Source of the DNA: Candidatus Gastranaerophilales bacterium
GTDB taxonomy: Bacteria > Cyanobacteriota > Vampirovibrionia > Gastranaerophilales > Gastranaerophilaceae
Reading direction: 5' to 3'
DNA: 64,000 bases
NCBI GenBank assembly: GCA_900769645.1
Contig: CAAGHI010000063.1
Span: 62,001-126,000 of the forward strand
The notes beneath the pieces are model-generated. The model saw only the letters and a program-made list of their open reading frames with translations. It was not told the origin of the DNA and searched no databases. A program made the translations under genes and the position numbers. Shown here piece by piece: positions 24,157 to 32,221 of the stretch. Each line of letters begins with the position of its first letter. Positions within the stretch are counted from its first letter, which is position 1.

Positions 24157-24720
24157 TTATTCTAGGATATTTATGTCTTTTTCTATTATGCTCGGAACCT
24201 GCGAAGATATAATCGTCTCAAGGTATTTGTCATTGTTTTGACGAATATTTTCGGCAATAGTTTTTATTTCATTGTCGTTTGTAAAAAAGTGTTTTACTGC
24301 ATATTTTACGACAATCATGCCCTTGTTCGGAGCTTTTTCAAATTTATAAATATCGTATTCAAAATATTTTCTATTGTTTTCGCAACCGTTTACGAGAAAA
24401 CTTATTGCTGCTTTGTTGCATTTTTTGTTTTCAATAAGTTTTAAAAGTACGCTGTTGTCTGTCGTTTCAACTGTTTTGTCGAAGTTTTCAACATATTTAA
24501 GCGGATTATTTTCTTCCGGATAGTAGTAAACTCCGATCATTTTAATCCAATTCCCGACATTTTCAGAGCCGCGAAAATATTCGTTTCCATAACCTTTTGT
24601 TTGTGGTGCAATTGCGCTGTATTTGAGCTTGTAAACTTCGTTGTCAAAGTGGATTTCTTCTGCACAACAACACAAGTTTGGAACCAAAAATGCTAAAATC
24701 ATAAAAATAAATTTCTTCAT
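24157..24720 (-). CDS. Secreted or lipoprotein-like hypothetical protein (187 aa)
   Basis: Unknown function. It begins M-K-K-F-I-F-M-I-L-A-F-L-V-P-N-L-C-C-C-A-E-E, a signal peptide with a Cys triplet at its end that could be a lipobox-like site. The mature part is acidic to neutral with many Asn and Lys and paired Cys (K-K-C-N-K, N-G-C-E-N-N). I chose ATG 24720 because the signal peptide then starts normally; ATG 24738 adds six residues. No ribosome site is visible; TTTAAT lies six bases before ATG 24720, so it may be another leaderless gene, though the -35 is poor. Confidence 0.65.
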   Translation of the reverse strand: MKKFIFMILAFLVPNLCCCAEEIHFDNEVYKLKYSAIAPQTKGYGNEYFRGSENVGNWIKMIGVYYYPEENNPLKYVENFDKTVETTDNSVLLKLIENKKCNKAAISFLVNGCENNRKYFEYDIYKFEKAPNKGMIVVKYAVKHFFTNDNEIKTIAENIRQNNDKYLETIISSQVPSIIEKDINILE

Positions 24721-24793
24721 ACCATGATTAAAACTCATTCAAATAGGAATGAAATTAGTCCAAAGTATTGCCATGTGGGTAATTTTTGTATCG

Positions 24794-24864
24794 GTCATTC
24801 TGAAAGCTTAGAAAATTATCCTGAGTGTTTAGCGAGGGATAAATTTTCTTGCTATTCAGAATCT
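24794..24864. repeat. Dispersed hairpin repeat, family 1, copy R1
   Basis: A 71-base unit starting GTCATTCTGAAAGCTTAGAA and ending TTCTTGCTATTCAGAATCT. Its ends are imperfect inverted repeats. Copies lie at 52376, 57610 (reversed) and 60657. Confidence 0.85.
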
Positions 24865-24878
24865 CTTTGTTCATTACT

Positions 24879-26537
24879 CTAAATATCAAATAACTTGTGA
24901 AGTCTTGTGACGATATCATCTTCGTCCAAGTCTTGTGTGATTTTGTTCAAATCAATTGCCATTTGATAGTAGTTTGCTGCATCATTGATAAATCCCATTT
25001 CTTGTGACGCTCTTCCGGCATTGAAGTATGCCAAAGTGTAGCTAGGATTAAGTTCTATTGCTGTTTCAAAGTATTCTAAAGCTTCTTCTGCATCGCACAA
25101 GCCATCTAGGTATAAAATTCCAAGGTTGTTTTGCGCATATTCATTTTCTGGATTAAGATCAACTGCTTTGTGGAACGAAACAAGTGCTTCTTCCAAGTAA
25201 TCCTTTTCCCATAGCGCAATTCCGGCTTTTGCATAAGCTCTGTAATCGTCGGGTTTAAGCATAATTGCATCACAATATGCTCTAATTGCGTTTTCTAAAT
25301 CGTAGGCTGCCATGTGCACATCGCCAAGTGCCAAGTACAAACCGTAGTTGTTTGGATCAAGAATTATTCCTGCTTGATATGTTGACACGGCAGCGTCAAT
25401 GTTACCTTTTACCTCTGCGTAAATACTTCCCAAAGCCTCACAGACAATAGATGTCCATTCTTTGTCAGGATTTATGGAAATTGCTTTTTGGTAATGTTCA
25501 ATCGCTTCGTCATATAATTGAGCTTTTGAGTACGCATAAGCAAGTGAATTGTTGTAGAACGGGTTTTCAGGATCTCTTTCTACTGCAAGTTTAAACGCAC
25601 TCACTGAATTAATTTTGTCCTCTTTTTTTAGATAAAGATGTCCCAATTCGTAATAAATTTGAGGGGTATCAATATCAAATTCTAAAAGTTTTTCGTAACA
25701 ATCGATTGCTTCGTCAGTGTTTTCTGGGAAATATGTTTGCAAAACAGTTGCCAGTTTTACCAGAACTTCTCTATTAAGCGGATTTGCTTCCAAAACTTTT
25801 CTATAACAGTCAAGAGTCAATTCTGTTTCGTTGTTTTTAAGAGCCAAATCTCCCATTTTGTCATAGAAAATTTCACTGTGGCTTGTTGCTGTAATCGCTT
25901 GTTTATAAATGTTTTCTGCACTTGGGTAAAGTTTGAACTTTTCTAAAAATTTTCCGATTGTGTTGTAAGTAAACACCGAAAAATCATCAGACATGTTTTT
26001 ATAGAACATTTTTATAGAAGGTCTGTCCCATGCCAACATTATGCTACCTGATAAAAAGTAGTATAAAAATCCGATATAATCGCTTGCGGTACCATTTTTA
26101 CTGTTAATTTTCTGCAAAATTGATTGAGAAAGAATTAGTCTTGGACGACCTGATTTCAAGTTGTCCATTTTTATTGCAGATTTGAATTCTTGTTCTGCGG
26201 ATTTGAAATCCTGAGCAAGTTTCATGAAAAATCCGGTGTAAAGGTGCGCATTGATGTTCTTTGGAGCCAGAGAAACAGCTGTTTTACACTGTTCAATTGC
26301 TGTGTCAAGGCTAATTTGACCTTGTTCCCACATAAGAGTTGCCAAACGGTAATACGCCTCAGGCATTGAAGGATCGTATTTAACTGCATCAATATAATAC
26401 TCAATTGCCTCTTGCAAATCCGTATTCTGCTGGCGAATTAGGTACTTTTCATGCGCAACTCTGGCTTTTTCCAGTGATTCTCTCGCTTTTTCTATATTTG
26501 CCGATTTAATCGGTTGTAGTAACATTTGTTCTGACAT
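24879..26537 (-). CDS. Tetratricopeptide repeat protein (552 aa)
   Basis: A soluble helical scaffold with roughly eleven TPRs, clearest in the C-terminal two thirds: Y-Y-E-L-G-H-L-Y-L, Y-N-N-S-L-A-Y-A-Y, Y-L-A-L-G-D-V-H, Y-A-K-A-G-I-A-L-W, A-Q-N-N-L-G-I-L-Y-L and A-Y-F-N-A-G-R-A, each followed by A-x4-Y/F and a P near the end. No signal peptide or enzyme domain. It probably serves as a protein-binding platform; partners cannot be inferred. GGAG seven bases before ATG 26537 sets the start; the codon before it is an in-frame TTG. Confidence 0.88.
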   Translation of the reverse strand: MSEQMLLQPIKSANIEKARESLEKARVAHEKYLIRQQNTDLQEAIEYYIDAVKYDPSMPEAYYRLATLMWEQGQISLDTAIEQCKTAVSLAPKNINAHLYTGFFMKLAQDFKSAEQEFKSAIKMDNLKSGRPRLILSQSILQKINSKNGTASDYIGFLYYFLSGSIMLAWDRPSIKMFYKNMSDDFSVFTYNTIGKFLEKFKLYPSAENIYKQAITATSHSEIFYDKMGDLALKNNETELTLDCYRKVLEANPLNREVLVKLATVLQTYFPENTDEAIDCYEKLLEFDIDTPQIYYELGHLYLKKEDKINSVSAFKLAVERDPENPFYNNSLAYAYSKAQLYDEAIEHYQKAISINPDKEWTSIVCEALGSIYAEVKGNIDAAVSTYQAGIILDPNNYGLYLALGDVHMAAYDLENAIRAYCDAIMLKPDDYRAYAKAGIALWEKDYLEEALVSFHKAVDLNPENEYAQNNLGILYLDGLCDAEEALEYFETAIELNPSYTLAYFNAGRASQEMGFINDAANYYQMAIDLNKITQDLDEDDIVTRLHKLFDI

Positions 26538-26755
26538 CAATGAGCTCCAATAAGATGTTTTTCTATTCTATTTACATTTCTTAACACGATATAAATAATA
26601 TTAATCTTTAGTAAAAATAATTTATATCATCTATTTGGGGGATATATGAGTTTAAAATTAAACTTAAATTTTAGCTTGAATTACTCTTGTAGATTGCCTT
26701 TATGGGGAATGATTTTGACTTTTGAATAAATTATTTTTTTATCGAGGTGAGGATT

Positions 26756-27574
26756 ATGAATAAACTTTTTTATATTTTATTTTGCGTGTCAATATTTTCT
26801 GCATCAGTTGCAAATGCAGGAATTATATCTAATTTCTTAGGCGATAATAGTTATAATAACGGGTATTATTATCCGCCAAATGTTAGATATACAACTAATG
26901 GTTACTATGGACAAAGACCTTATTATAACAATTATTACTATAATAATGCCTATCCTCAAGCTCGCTATAATGTGCCGTACAACGTAAATCGCGGATATTA
27001 TGCTCCGCCATGCCCATGCGATTGTTATAGACAACCTGTAATTTATCGAACTAAGGTAAATCGAAAAAGTTTTGCCGCTCAGTCAGAAAAACTTGTTGCT
27101 AATCAGTTTTCCGGCATTGAAAGATTAGAAAACCAGATTTTGTTGCAAACTTATGAATATGATTCTGCAAAAAACAGAATTGAAAGACTTGAGCAAAGAC
27201 TTTTTGGTGCGTCACAAGAAGGAGATTTGGCGCAGAGGTTTGAAACATTAAAGCATGTCGCAAAAAATTATAAAGCCTTCAATCCAAATCAGAGCATGCA
27301 AAATAGCTATGCACAGAATAATTACAGTCGACCGATTTTTACTGGTGGTTCAGGTGCCGGTTGGAAAAGTACGTTGCTAGGAAATTTCAAAAATCAATTT
27401 ATGGGAACTCCAACTGGAATTACTCCGGCTATGGATCCTGCTTATATGGATTGGTTTGAGGCAGAAAGAGCGCTTGCCGGCAACGGTGAAGAAGTCGGAG
27501 TTCAAACTAATCGTGGGTATTATTACTCAAATACAAATAGAGGTTCGAGAACCGGAGTTACAATATTAGATTGA
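26756..27574 (+). CDS. Exported Tyr/Asn-rich protein (272 aa)
   Basis: A signal peptide (M-N-K-L-F-Y-I-L-F-C-V-S-I-F-S-A-S-V-A-N-A) precedes a segment extraordinarily rich in Tyr and Asn (residues about 30-80, e.g. G-Y-Y-Y-P-P-N-V-R-Y and Y-Y-N-N-Y-Y-Y-N-N). A P-C-P-C-D-C-Y block follows, then a helical part (I-E-R-L-E-N-Q-I-L-L-Q, R-I-E-R-L-E-Q-R-L-F-G) that looks like a short coiled coil. It is probably a surface or envelope protein; function unknown. The start at 26756 follows GAGGTGAGG. It is the gene before the flagellar-like operon. Confidence 0.75.
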   Translation: MNKLFYILFCVSIFSASVANAGIISNFLGDNSYNNGYYYPPNVRYTTNGYYGQRPYYNNYYYNNAYPQARYNVPYNVNRGYYAPPCPCDCYRQPVIYRTKVNRKSFAAQSEKLVANQFSGIERLENQILLQTYEYDSAKNRIERLEQRLFGASQEGDLAQRFETLKHVAKNYKAFNPNQSMQNSYAQNNYSRPIFTGGSGAGWKSTLLGNFKNQFMGTPTGITPAMDPAYMDWFEAERALAGNGEEVGVQTNRGYYYSNTNRGSRTGVTILD

Positions 27575-27662
27575 CTTTTTGCTAAAAATAGTTAAATCAT
27601 ACATATAGATGATTGTGCCACGTCAAAAATAAGTGATAATACATACAGAAGAGTGGTATAAT

Positions 27663-28151
27663 ATGCCTTTCAGATACAGATTACAGAAAGTTCTGGATTT
27701 CAGAATTCGTAAGAAAGAAGAACAGCTGACAGTTGTTCAAAAAGCTCAACAAGCGGTTTATGAAGCCGAAGAGAATATCCGAAAAAACGAACAAGAAATT
27801 CAGGCGACAAAACAAAATATGCGTTCGGCAGACCCTATGATGTATGAAGCTTATGACAACTATTTGCGGCATCTTTGGGAAAAAGCTGAACAACTGGAAG
27901 CAATCAGAGTTGAGTTACAAAAAAAACTCGATGAAGAGAAGGTTAAACTTATAAAACTCGAACAGGGTGTCAAAGTTCTTGAAAAACACAAAGAAAAGAA
28001 CCGTGAAGCCTTTATAGCGGAAGAAAAAGCCGCAGAACTAAAACAGTATTCCGAACTGGGTGTTACAAGATATTTCAGGCAAAGCCAAGAAAGAGCCGAG
28101 GAAGAGGCGCAAATCTTGAAACAACTGGAACAAATAGATGGAGGTAGTTAA
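27663..28151 (+). CDS. fliJ: FliJ-like flagellar export chaperone
   Basis: A 162-residue, nearly all coiled-coil protein starting M-P-F-R-Y-R-L-Q-K-V-L-D-F-R-I-R-K-K-E-E, the FliJ/YscO N-terminal pattern (F-x-Y-x-L-x-x-V-L-x-x-R). FliJ links the export-gate protein FlhA to the ATPase FliI. It is followed two bases later by a FliK-like gene. The ATG at 27663 is preceded by a weak AGAAGAG. TATAAT directly before the ATG is too close to serve this gene. Sequence alone is low complexity, so the call relies on the N-terminus and neighbours. Confidence 0.75.
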   Translation: MPFRYRLQKVLDFRIRKKEEQLTVVQKAQQAVYEAEENIRKNEQEIQATKQNMRSADPMMYEAYDNYLRHLWEKAEQLEAIRVELQKKLDEEKVKLIKLEQGVKVLEKHKEKNREAFIAEEKAAELKQYSELGVTRYFRQSQERAEEEAQILKQLEQIDGGS

Positions 28152-28153
28152 AA

Positions 28154-29023
28154 ATGAATATAAGTACATCTTCAGCAGCAACTGTCGCAGCAGCCAGTGC
28201 ATCAGATGTAAGCTCAACTCAATCAAAATCAAAAACGAGCAGCAGTTCTAAAGCTGAAAAATCTTTTGAAGATGAGATGAAATCTGCTTCCAAAACTGAA
28301 AAAACAGAAGAAACAAAAGATTCAAAAGAAACTGAAAAATCATCAAAAGATGATAAAAAGGTTTCTGAAAAAGAAAAAACATCTCAAAAAGATTCAAATA
28401 AAGAAGCCAATAAACTTGCGGAAGAATTGAAAACTCCTGATGATATTGTTCCGGACGATGTTTATTCAGGCGGAATTAATTTTACGGATTTTAAATATCA
28501 TAATGAAAGTCAGTCTTTGTTGACTCAAAATATTCAAGATTTGTTGAATACAAAAAATTTGATGTCTACCGTAAATTCAGCTCAAACTGTTGATTATGAT
28601 GCTATAAATATGTCGGATTCTGATGCAACATTCTTTGCGAATTTAGTCCAAAATACTGATATGTCTATGCAAAGTATTGCATCTCAAATTCAAACGCAAA
28701 TGGCAGATGGTAACCAAAATATTCAACAAAATGTGAAAGTTTCGTCTGTTTTGATGGAAAAACTTTCTGAATCAATGAAAACAAATCAGCCGTTCAGAAT
28801 AGATTTTGACAAAGATGTTTCTGTCATTATAAAAGTAAATAAAGACGGAAGTCTTGCTGCAAACTTTATCCCTGGGGATAAGGCTGTAGAGCAGTATTTG
28901 CGTAATAATATTTCGTTTTTGAGACAGCGTTTTGATGAACAAAATTTGTCTTATAGCCAATTGAGTTATAGCAATTCTCGTCAACAGCAACAGCAAAGAC
29001 GCCAAGGTAAGGAGAAACAGTAA
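28154..29023 (+). CDS. fliK: FliK-like hook-length control protein
   Basis: A 289-residue protein. Residues 1-95 are a disordered S/T/K/E-rich ruler-like stretch; about 200-275 form the C-terminal FliK-type domain (P-F-R-I-D-F-D-K-D-V-S-V, I-P-G-D-K-A-V-E-Q-Y-L, and L-R-Q-R-F-D-E-Q-N-L), followed by a Q/R-rich tail. FliK sets hook length and switches export specificity. GGAGG precedes the ATG, and its stop overlaps the next ATG. The ruler part is short, suggesting a short structure or a diverged system. Confidence 0.72.
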   Translation: MNISTSSAATVAAASASDVSSTQSKSKTSSSSKAEKSFEDEMKSASKTEKTEETKDSKETEKSSKDDKKVSEKEKTSQKDSNKEANKLAEELKTPDDIVPDDVYSGGINFTDFKYHNESQSLLTQNIQDLLNTKNLMSTVNSAQTVDYDAINMSDSDATFFANLVQNTDMSMQSIASQIQTQMADGNQNIQQNVKVSSVLMEKLSESMKTNQPFRIDFDKDVSVIIKVNKDGSLAANFIPGDKAVEQYLRNNISFLRQRFDEQNLSYSQLSYSNSRQQQQQRRQGKEKQ

Positions 29024-29859
29024 TGAATGATTCTTTTGTTACAGCACTGAATACCCAAAAATCGACCACAAACTGGATTGATGTCATTGCTCACAACATG
29101 ACAAACGTTTATACTCCAGGTTTCAGAGAACAACAGGTAAATTTTAAAACCTTCTTGGGTGGTGCGATTTCTGAGGATTATGATAAAAAATTAGACCAAG
29201 GTAAATCAACCCCTGGTACTTCTAAAGAAAACTTGTTCTTAGAAGGTAAGGGCTTTTTCCTTGTGAAAGATGAAACAGGTAAGAGTATTTATACAAGGCT
29301 CGGTGAATTCAAGTTTGACAATGAAGGTGTTTATCGTGACAGAAGCGGAAACACAGTTCAAGGTTATATTTTGAACGACAAGGGCGAAATCATGCAGGGT
29401 ACAAAATCCGTAACGTCTGATTTGTACGAAGAAACTGCTATGAAGGGCGGTGCACTTGATATTCCGACAACAAATATAAAATTATGGATTGATCCGAATA
29501 ATGGTAAATATCTAGGCAAATATGACGATTATGAGATTAAAAACGATGGTACAATCTATGGAAAAGCTGATAACGGAAAGCGTTCTGTGCCATTGTATCG
29601 TATAACTACAAGAAATTTTAATAACGCTGCGGCTCTTTATGAGTTCAAAGACGGTCAGTTTTTGGAAACAGAAGAGTCAGGCAAACCACTTATCGGTGTT
29701 GGTGAAATTCGTTCAGGGCTTTTAGAAATGTCAAACGCCGATTTTAAAGGAAATATTTCATACTACCAAATGGCAAAATTGCAGATGGACGTTGCAAACA
29801 AACTGATTTCAACTCAAAAAGAACTTCTGCAAGAAACATTGAGATTGGTAGGAAGCTAG
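29023..29859 (+). CDS. Flagellar rod/hook protein (FlgE/FlgF/FlgG family)
   Basis: A 278-residue axial protein. The N-terminus has W-I-D-V-I-A-H-N-M-T-N-V-Y-T-P-G-F, the flg_bb_rod motif (A-x-N-x-A-N-x-x-T-x-G-F in the family). The middle has G-K-G-F-F-L-V, Y-T-R-L-G-E-F-K-F-D-N-E-G and G-N-T-V-Q-G-Y. The C-terminal helix has L-E-M-S-N-A-D-F and Y-Q-M-A-K-L-Q-M-D-V-A-N-K. Its length is nearer to FlgF/FlgG than to hook protein FlgE, but a preceding fliK favours FlgE in other bacteria. A terminator follows. Confidence 0.87.
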   Translation: MNDSFVTALNTQKSTTNWIDVIAHNMTNVYTPGFREQQVNFKTFLGGAISEDYDKKLDQGKSTPGTSKENLFLEGKGFFLVKDETGKSIYTRLGEFKFDNEGVYRDRSGNTVQGYILNDKGEIMQGTKSVTSDLYEETAMKGGALDIPTTNIKLWIDPNNGKYLGKYDDYEIKNDGTIYGKADNGKRSVPLYRITTRNFNNAAALYEFKDGQFLETEESGKPLIGVGEIRSGLLEMSNADFKGNISYYQMAKLQMDVANKLISTQKELLQETLRLVGS

Positions 29860-29879
29860 ACTTCATATTAAACTCCAGA

Positions 29880-29914
29880 TTCCAAAGAGATTTGTTCTCT
29901 TTGGAACTTTTTTT
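29880..29914 (+). terminator. Terminator of the flagellar-like operon
   Basis: TTCCAAAGAGA pairs with TCTCTTTGGAA, then CTTTTTTT. Confidence 0.92.
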
Positions 29915-29947
29915 ATGGAAATAGAAACTTATATCTATTCATTATAC

Positions 29948-29976
29948 TTGACAGTCGAGTTTGTTTAGCCTAACAT
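29948..29976 (+). promoter_or_regulatory. Promoter with leaderless geometry for the gene at 29984
   Basis: TTGACA (29948-29953), 17-base spacer, TAACAT (29971-29976), seven bases, then ATG 29984. Confidence 0.78.
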
Positions 29977-29983
29977 TTGTGGT

Positions 29984-30463
29984 ATGAAAATTTTACCGAT
30001 TAATAATTATAACGCTAACTATCAGTACAGCCAGATTAATAATGGCATGACGGCTCCTGTTTTTACTGCAAAGAAAATTATTCCGACAAAAGAGCAACAT
30101 AACGAGTTAAGAGTTTTTCTTCACCATATTTATGAGTATAAGAAGGGGTTGAGAAGCTTAATTTTGACTACAGAAAAGAAGTCTAATCAACCTTATATAA
30201 CTCAAAAATTAGAGCGAGAAAAAATCCCGTATCTTATTACGCCGGCTGGTGAAAAGTCCATAAACGTGTTCTTTGGAAACGAGGATTGCATAAAAGTTGT
30301 TTCGACATTTGATAAAAAGCTTAATAAATTGTCACCGGAAAAAGATTTTATGCTCGGAATTATGCTTGGCTATGACAAGATTTTGCAATGTAAGAGATAT
30401 ATGCAAAGGTTAGGGAAGGTGACTGCTCAGGCTGCTAAAAATATAAATGAAAAACTGTCTTGA
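29984..30463 (+). CDS. Unknown protein with N-terminal F-T-A motif (159 aa)
   Basis: No family recognised. It starts M-K-I-L-P-I-N-N-Y-N-A-N-Y and reaches P-V-F-T-A near residue 28, in the style of the other F-[TN]-[GA] proteins here. The remainder looks like a small alpha/beta domain (L-R-V-F-L-H-H-I-Y-E-Y, I-N-V-F-F-G-N-E-D-C-I-K-V-V). There is no membrane segment. No Shine-Dalgarno sequence is present; a near-consensus promoter ends seven bases before the ATG, suggesting a leaderless mRNA. It lies just upstream of pilin locus C, with 57 bases between. Confidence 0.68.
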   Translation: MKILPINNYNANYQYSQINNGMTAPVFTAKKIIPTKEQHNELRVFLHHIYEYKKGLRSLILTTEKKSNQPYITQKLEREKIPYLITPAGEKSINVFFGNEDCIKVVSTFDKKLNKLSPEKDFMLGIMLGYDKILQCKRYMQRLGKVTAQAAKNINEKLS

Positions 30464-30488
30464 AAAGTTTCTGAAAATGTGCTAAAAT
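30460..30488 (+). promoter_or_regulatory. Promoter of pilin locus C
   Basis: TTGAAA (30460-30465) and TAAAAT (30483-30488), spacer 17, the same pair as pilin B. It overlaps the end of the preceding gene. Confidence 0.75.
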
Positions 30489-30520
30489 GAGCATATCAGA
30501 ATAGAAAAGGAGTCAAGATT

Positions 30521-31295
30521 ATGAGAAGAGATTGTTTTATGCAAGAATTGCTAAAAATGAAAAGCCACCTAATTTGTGGGGGTAAAGTGCTCGTCGGGGG
30601 GGGGGCAATCGTCACGAGGAACATGTAATAGTAGGTCGGCATTTACCTTGGTCGAAGTTCTCATCACCCTCGGCATAATCGGGGTTGTGGCAGCATTGAC
30701 TCTCCCAGCACTTATTCAGGGTTACAAAAAGCAAGAAGCTAGCACTAGATTAAAAAAGTTTTATAGTACGATGACTCAAGCGATTGCGACTGCAGAAGCA
30801 GACTCAGGTACTAAGGCTTATGATTGGGACGCATTGTTGTGGCCTACTTATGATCCTGCAAATTCTTATAAGCTAACCTCAGTTTATTATAATAAGTATA
30901 TTGCTCCATATATAAAGACTTTGAAGGTTGAAGATGGGGTTTATGACCCGAAAAATAATATTAATAGTAAAATGAAAATCTATTTTTCAGATGGTTCTAC
31001 TGCAGAGCTTAATGATGGCTTATGTGTAGATGTTTATTATGATATAAATGGACCTAAGGAACCAAATCAGACAGGAAAAGATATATTTTTGTTTTATATA
31101 GCAACAGCAAAGTCACATGCCAACAATCGTCAGCATGAACTTTATCAAAATCAGTCTTTTTCAGTTGGTTATCTTCCACTTTATAACACTGAAACAAAAG
31201 CTCTAAATGCTTGTAAAACAAATGCTTCTTTTTGTTCAACATTGTTAATGTATCATAATTTTGAATTTCCCAAAAATTATCCTTATAAGTTATGA
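30521..31295 (+). CDS. Type IV prepilin-like gene C with out-of-frame G10 tract
   Basis: AAAAGGAG and ATG 30521 start a frame M-R-R-D-C-F-M-Q-E-L-L that crosses the G tract (V-L-V-G-G-G-A) and stops at TAA 30626. The pilin frame needs 9 or 12 G; with 9 it reads V-L-V-G-G-G-Q-S-S-R-G, then N-S-R-S-A and F-T-L-V-E-V-L-I-T-L-G-I-I-G, giving about 257 residues. A GTG at 30576 is in the pilin frame as assembled but has no ribosome site. The mature domain carries Y-Y-D-I-N-G-P-K-E-P-N-Q-T-G-K-D-I-F and two Cys near the C-terminus. The required phase differs from loci A, B and D. Probably an outer-structure or minor pilin. Confidence 0.84.
30596..30605 (+). repeat. Poly-G tract (10 G) in pilin C leader
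   Basis: Ten G between AAAGTGCTCGTC and CAATCGTCACG. Flanks are shared with loci A and B apart from an inserted GTC-like triplet. It is 25 codons after the ATG. Confidence 0.95.
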
Positions 31296-31359
31296 GCAAC
31301 GGCTGCTTGATAAATTATTTGTAATTTGTAAAATTCCTGATTAACATTATGTAAAGATA

Positions 31360-31388
31360 TTGGTAATTAATTTTTTATCGGTTATAAT
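31360..31388 (+). promoter_or_regulatory. Promoter of pxpA-yvcK-panB
   Basis: TTGGTA (31360-31365) and TATAAT (31383-31388), spacer 17; ATG lies 25 bases after the -10. Confidence 0.75.
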
Positions 31389-31413
31389 TATTTTATTATA
31401 TAGGAAGATGATT

Positions 31414-32208
31414 ATGCAGGATACTTTGGAAAGAAAACAGATAAAAAATATTGATTTCAATATCGATTTGGCGCAAAGCTTCGGTATTTACAAGAATAAT
31501 GCAGAATTTGATTTGTTGGATTATGCAAGTTCTGTAAACATTTCTTGCGGTTTCCATGCCGGTGATCCGTTGACTATTCGCAACGCTTTATTAAAAGCTA
31601 AAGAAAAAAACGTTGTAGTCGGCGCTCATATCGGATTTGACGATATTCAAGGCTTTGGGTATCGTGATATGGATTTAGATGAAGATGAAATTGAAGCACT
31701 TGTTGTTTATCAAGTTGGTGCATTAATGTCTTTTGCCAAGTCTATGCATTTGGAAATTGAGCATGTAAGACCACATGGTGCGATGTATAAAAGGTGCGCA
31801 GAAGATTTCGCGTTTGCTTGTTCTGTTGCAAAAGCTATTAAAAAATGTTCTGAGTGGCTTGTTTATTACGGTGCAACAGGTGAAATTACTGAAAAAACCG
31901 GAGAATTGATTAATATTCCGGTTGCACATGAAATTTGCTTAGAAAAAATGTATAATGTTGACGGAACAGTAAATTCTGTTGCTCGTGATAATGAAAATAC
32001 TGATGTTGAAATTCAGAGATTGAAACAACTTTTGGCAACATCTCAGGTTTCAAATATCGAAGGCGGAAAAACTGTTGTGAAAGCTGATACAATACACTTT
32101 ACAAACAGATTATCAAATTCTTATGATTTGATAAAACAGGCTCACAGAGTAATAACTCCTGTTCCTGTAAATTACAAAAACGCGTGTTTGTCAGGTTGGG
32201 TAGAATAG
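31414..32208 (+). CDS. pxpA: LamB/YcsF family, 5-oxoprolinase subunit A-like
   Basis: A 264-residue TIM-barrel-like protein. F-N-I-D-L-A-Q-S-F-G-I-Y, N-I-S-C-G-F-H-A-G-D-P, V-G-A-H-I-G-F-D-D and V-R-P-H-G-A-M-Y-K are the YcsF/PxpA blocks. With PxpB and PxpC it cleaves 5-oxoproline to glutamate; those partners are not seen nearby, so a different role or distant partners are possible. I chose ATG 31414, eight bases after AGGAAG; ATG 31408 would sit against that site. It opens the pxpA-yvcK-panB group. Confidence 0.88.
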   Translation: MQDTLERKQIKNIDFNIDLAQSFGIYKNNAEFDLLDYASSVNISCGFHAGDPLTIRNALLKAKEKNVVVGAHIGFDDIQGFGYRDMDLDEDEIEALVVYQVGALMSFAKSMHLEIEHVRPHGAMYKRCAEDFAFACSVAKAIKKCSEWLVYYGATGEITEKTGELINIPVAHEICLEKMYNVDGTVNSVARDNENTDVEIQRLKQLLATSQVSNIEGGKTVVKADTIHFTNRLSNSYDLIKQAHRVITPVPVNYKNACLSGWVE

Positions 32209-32221
32209 AAGAAGGTAAATT

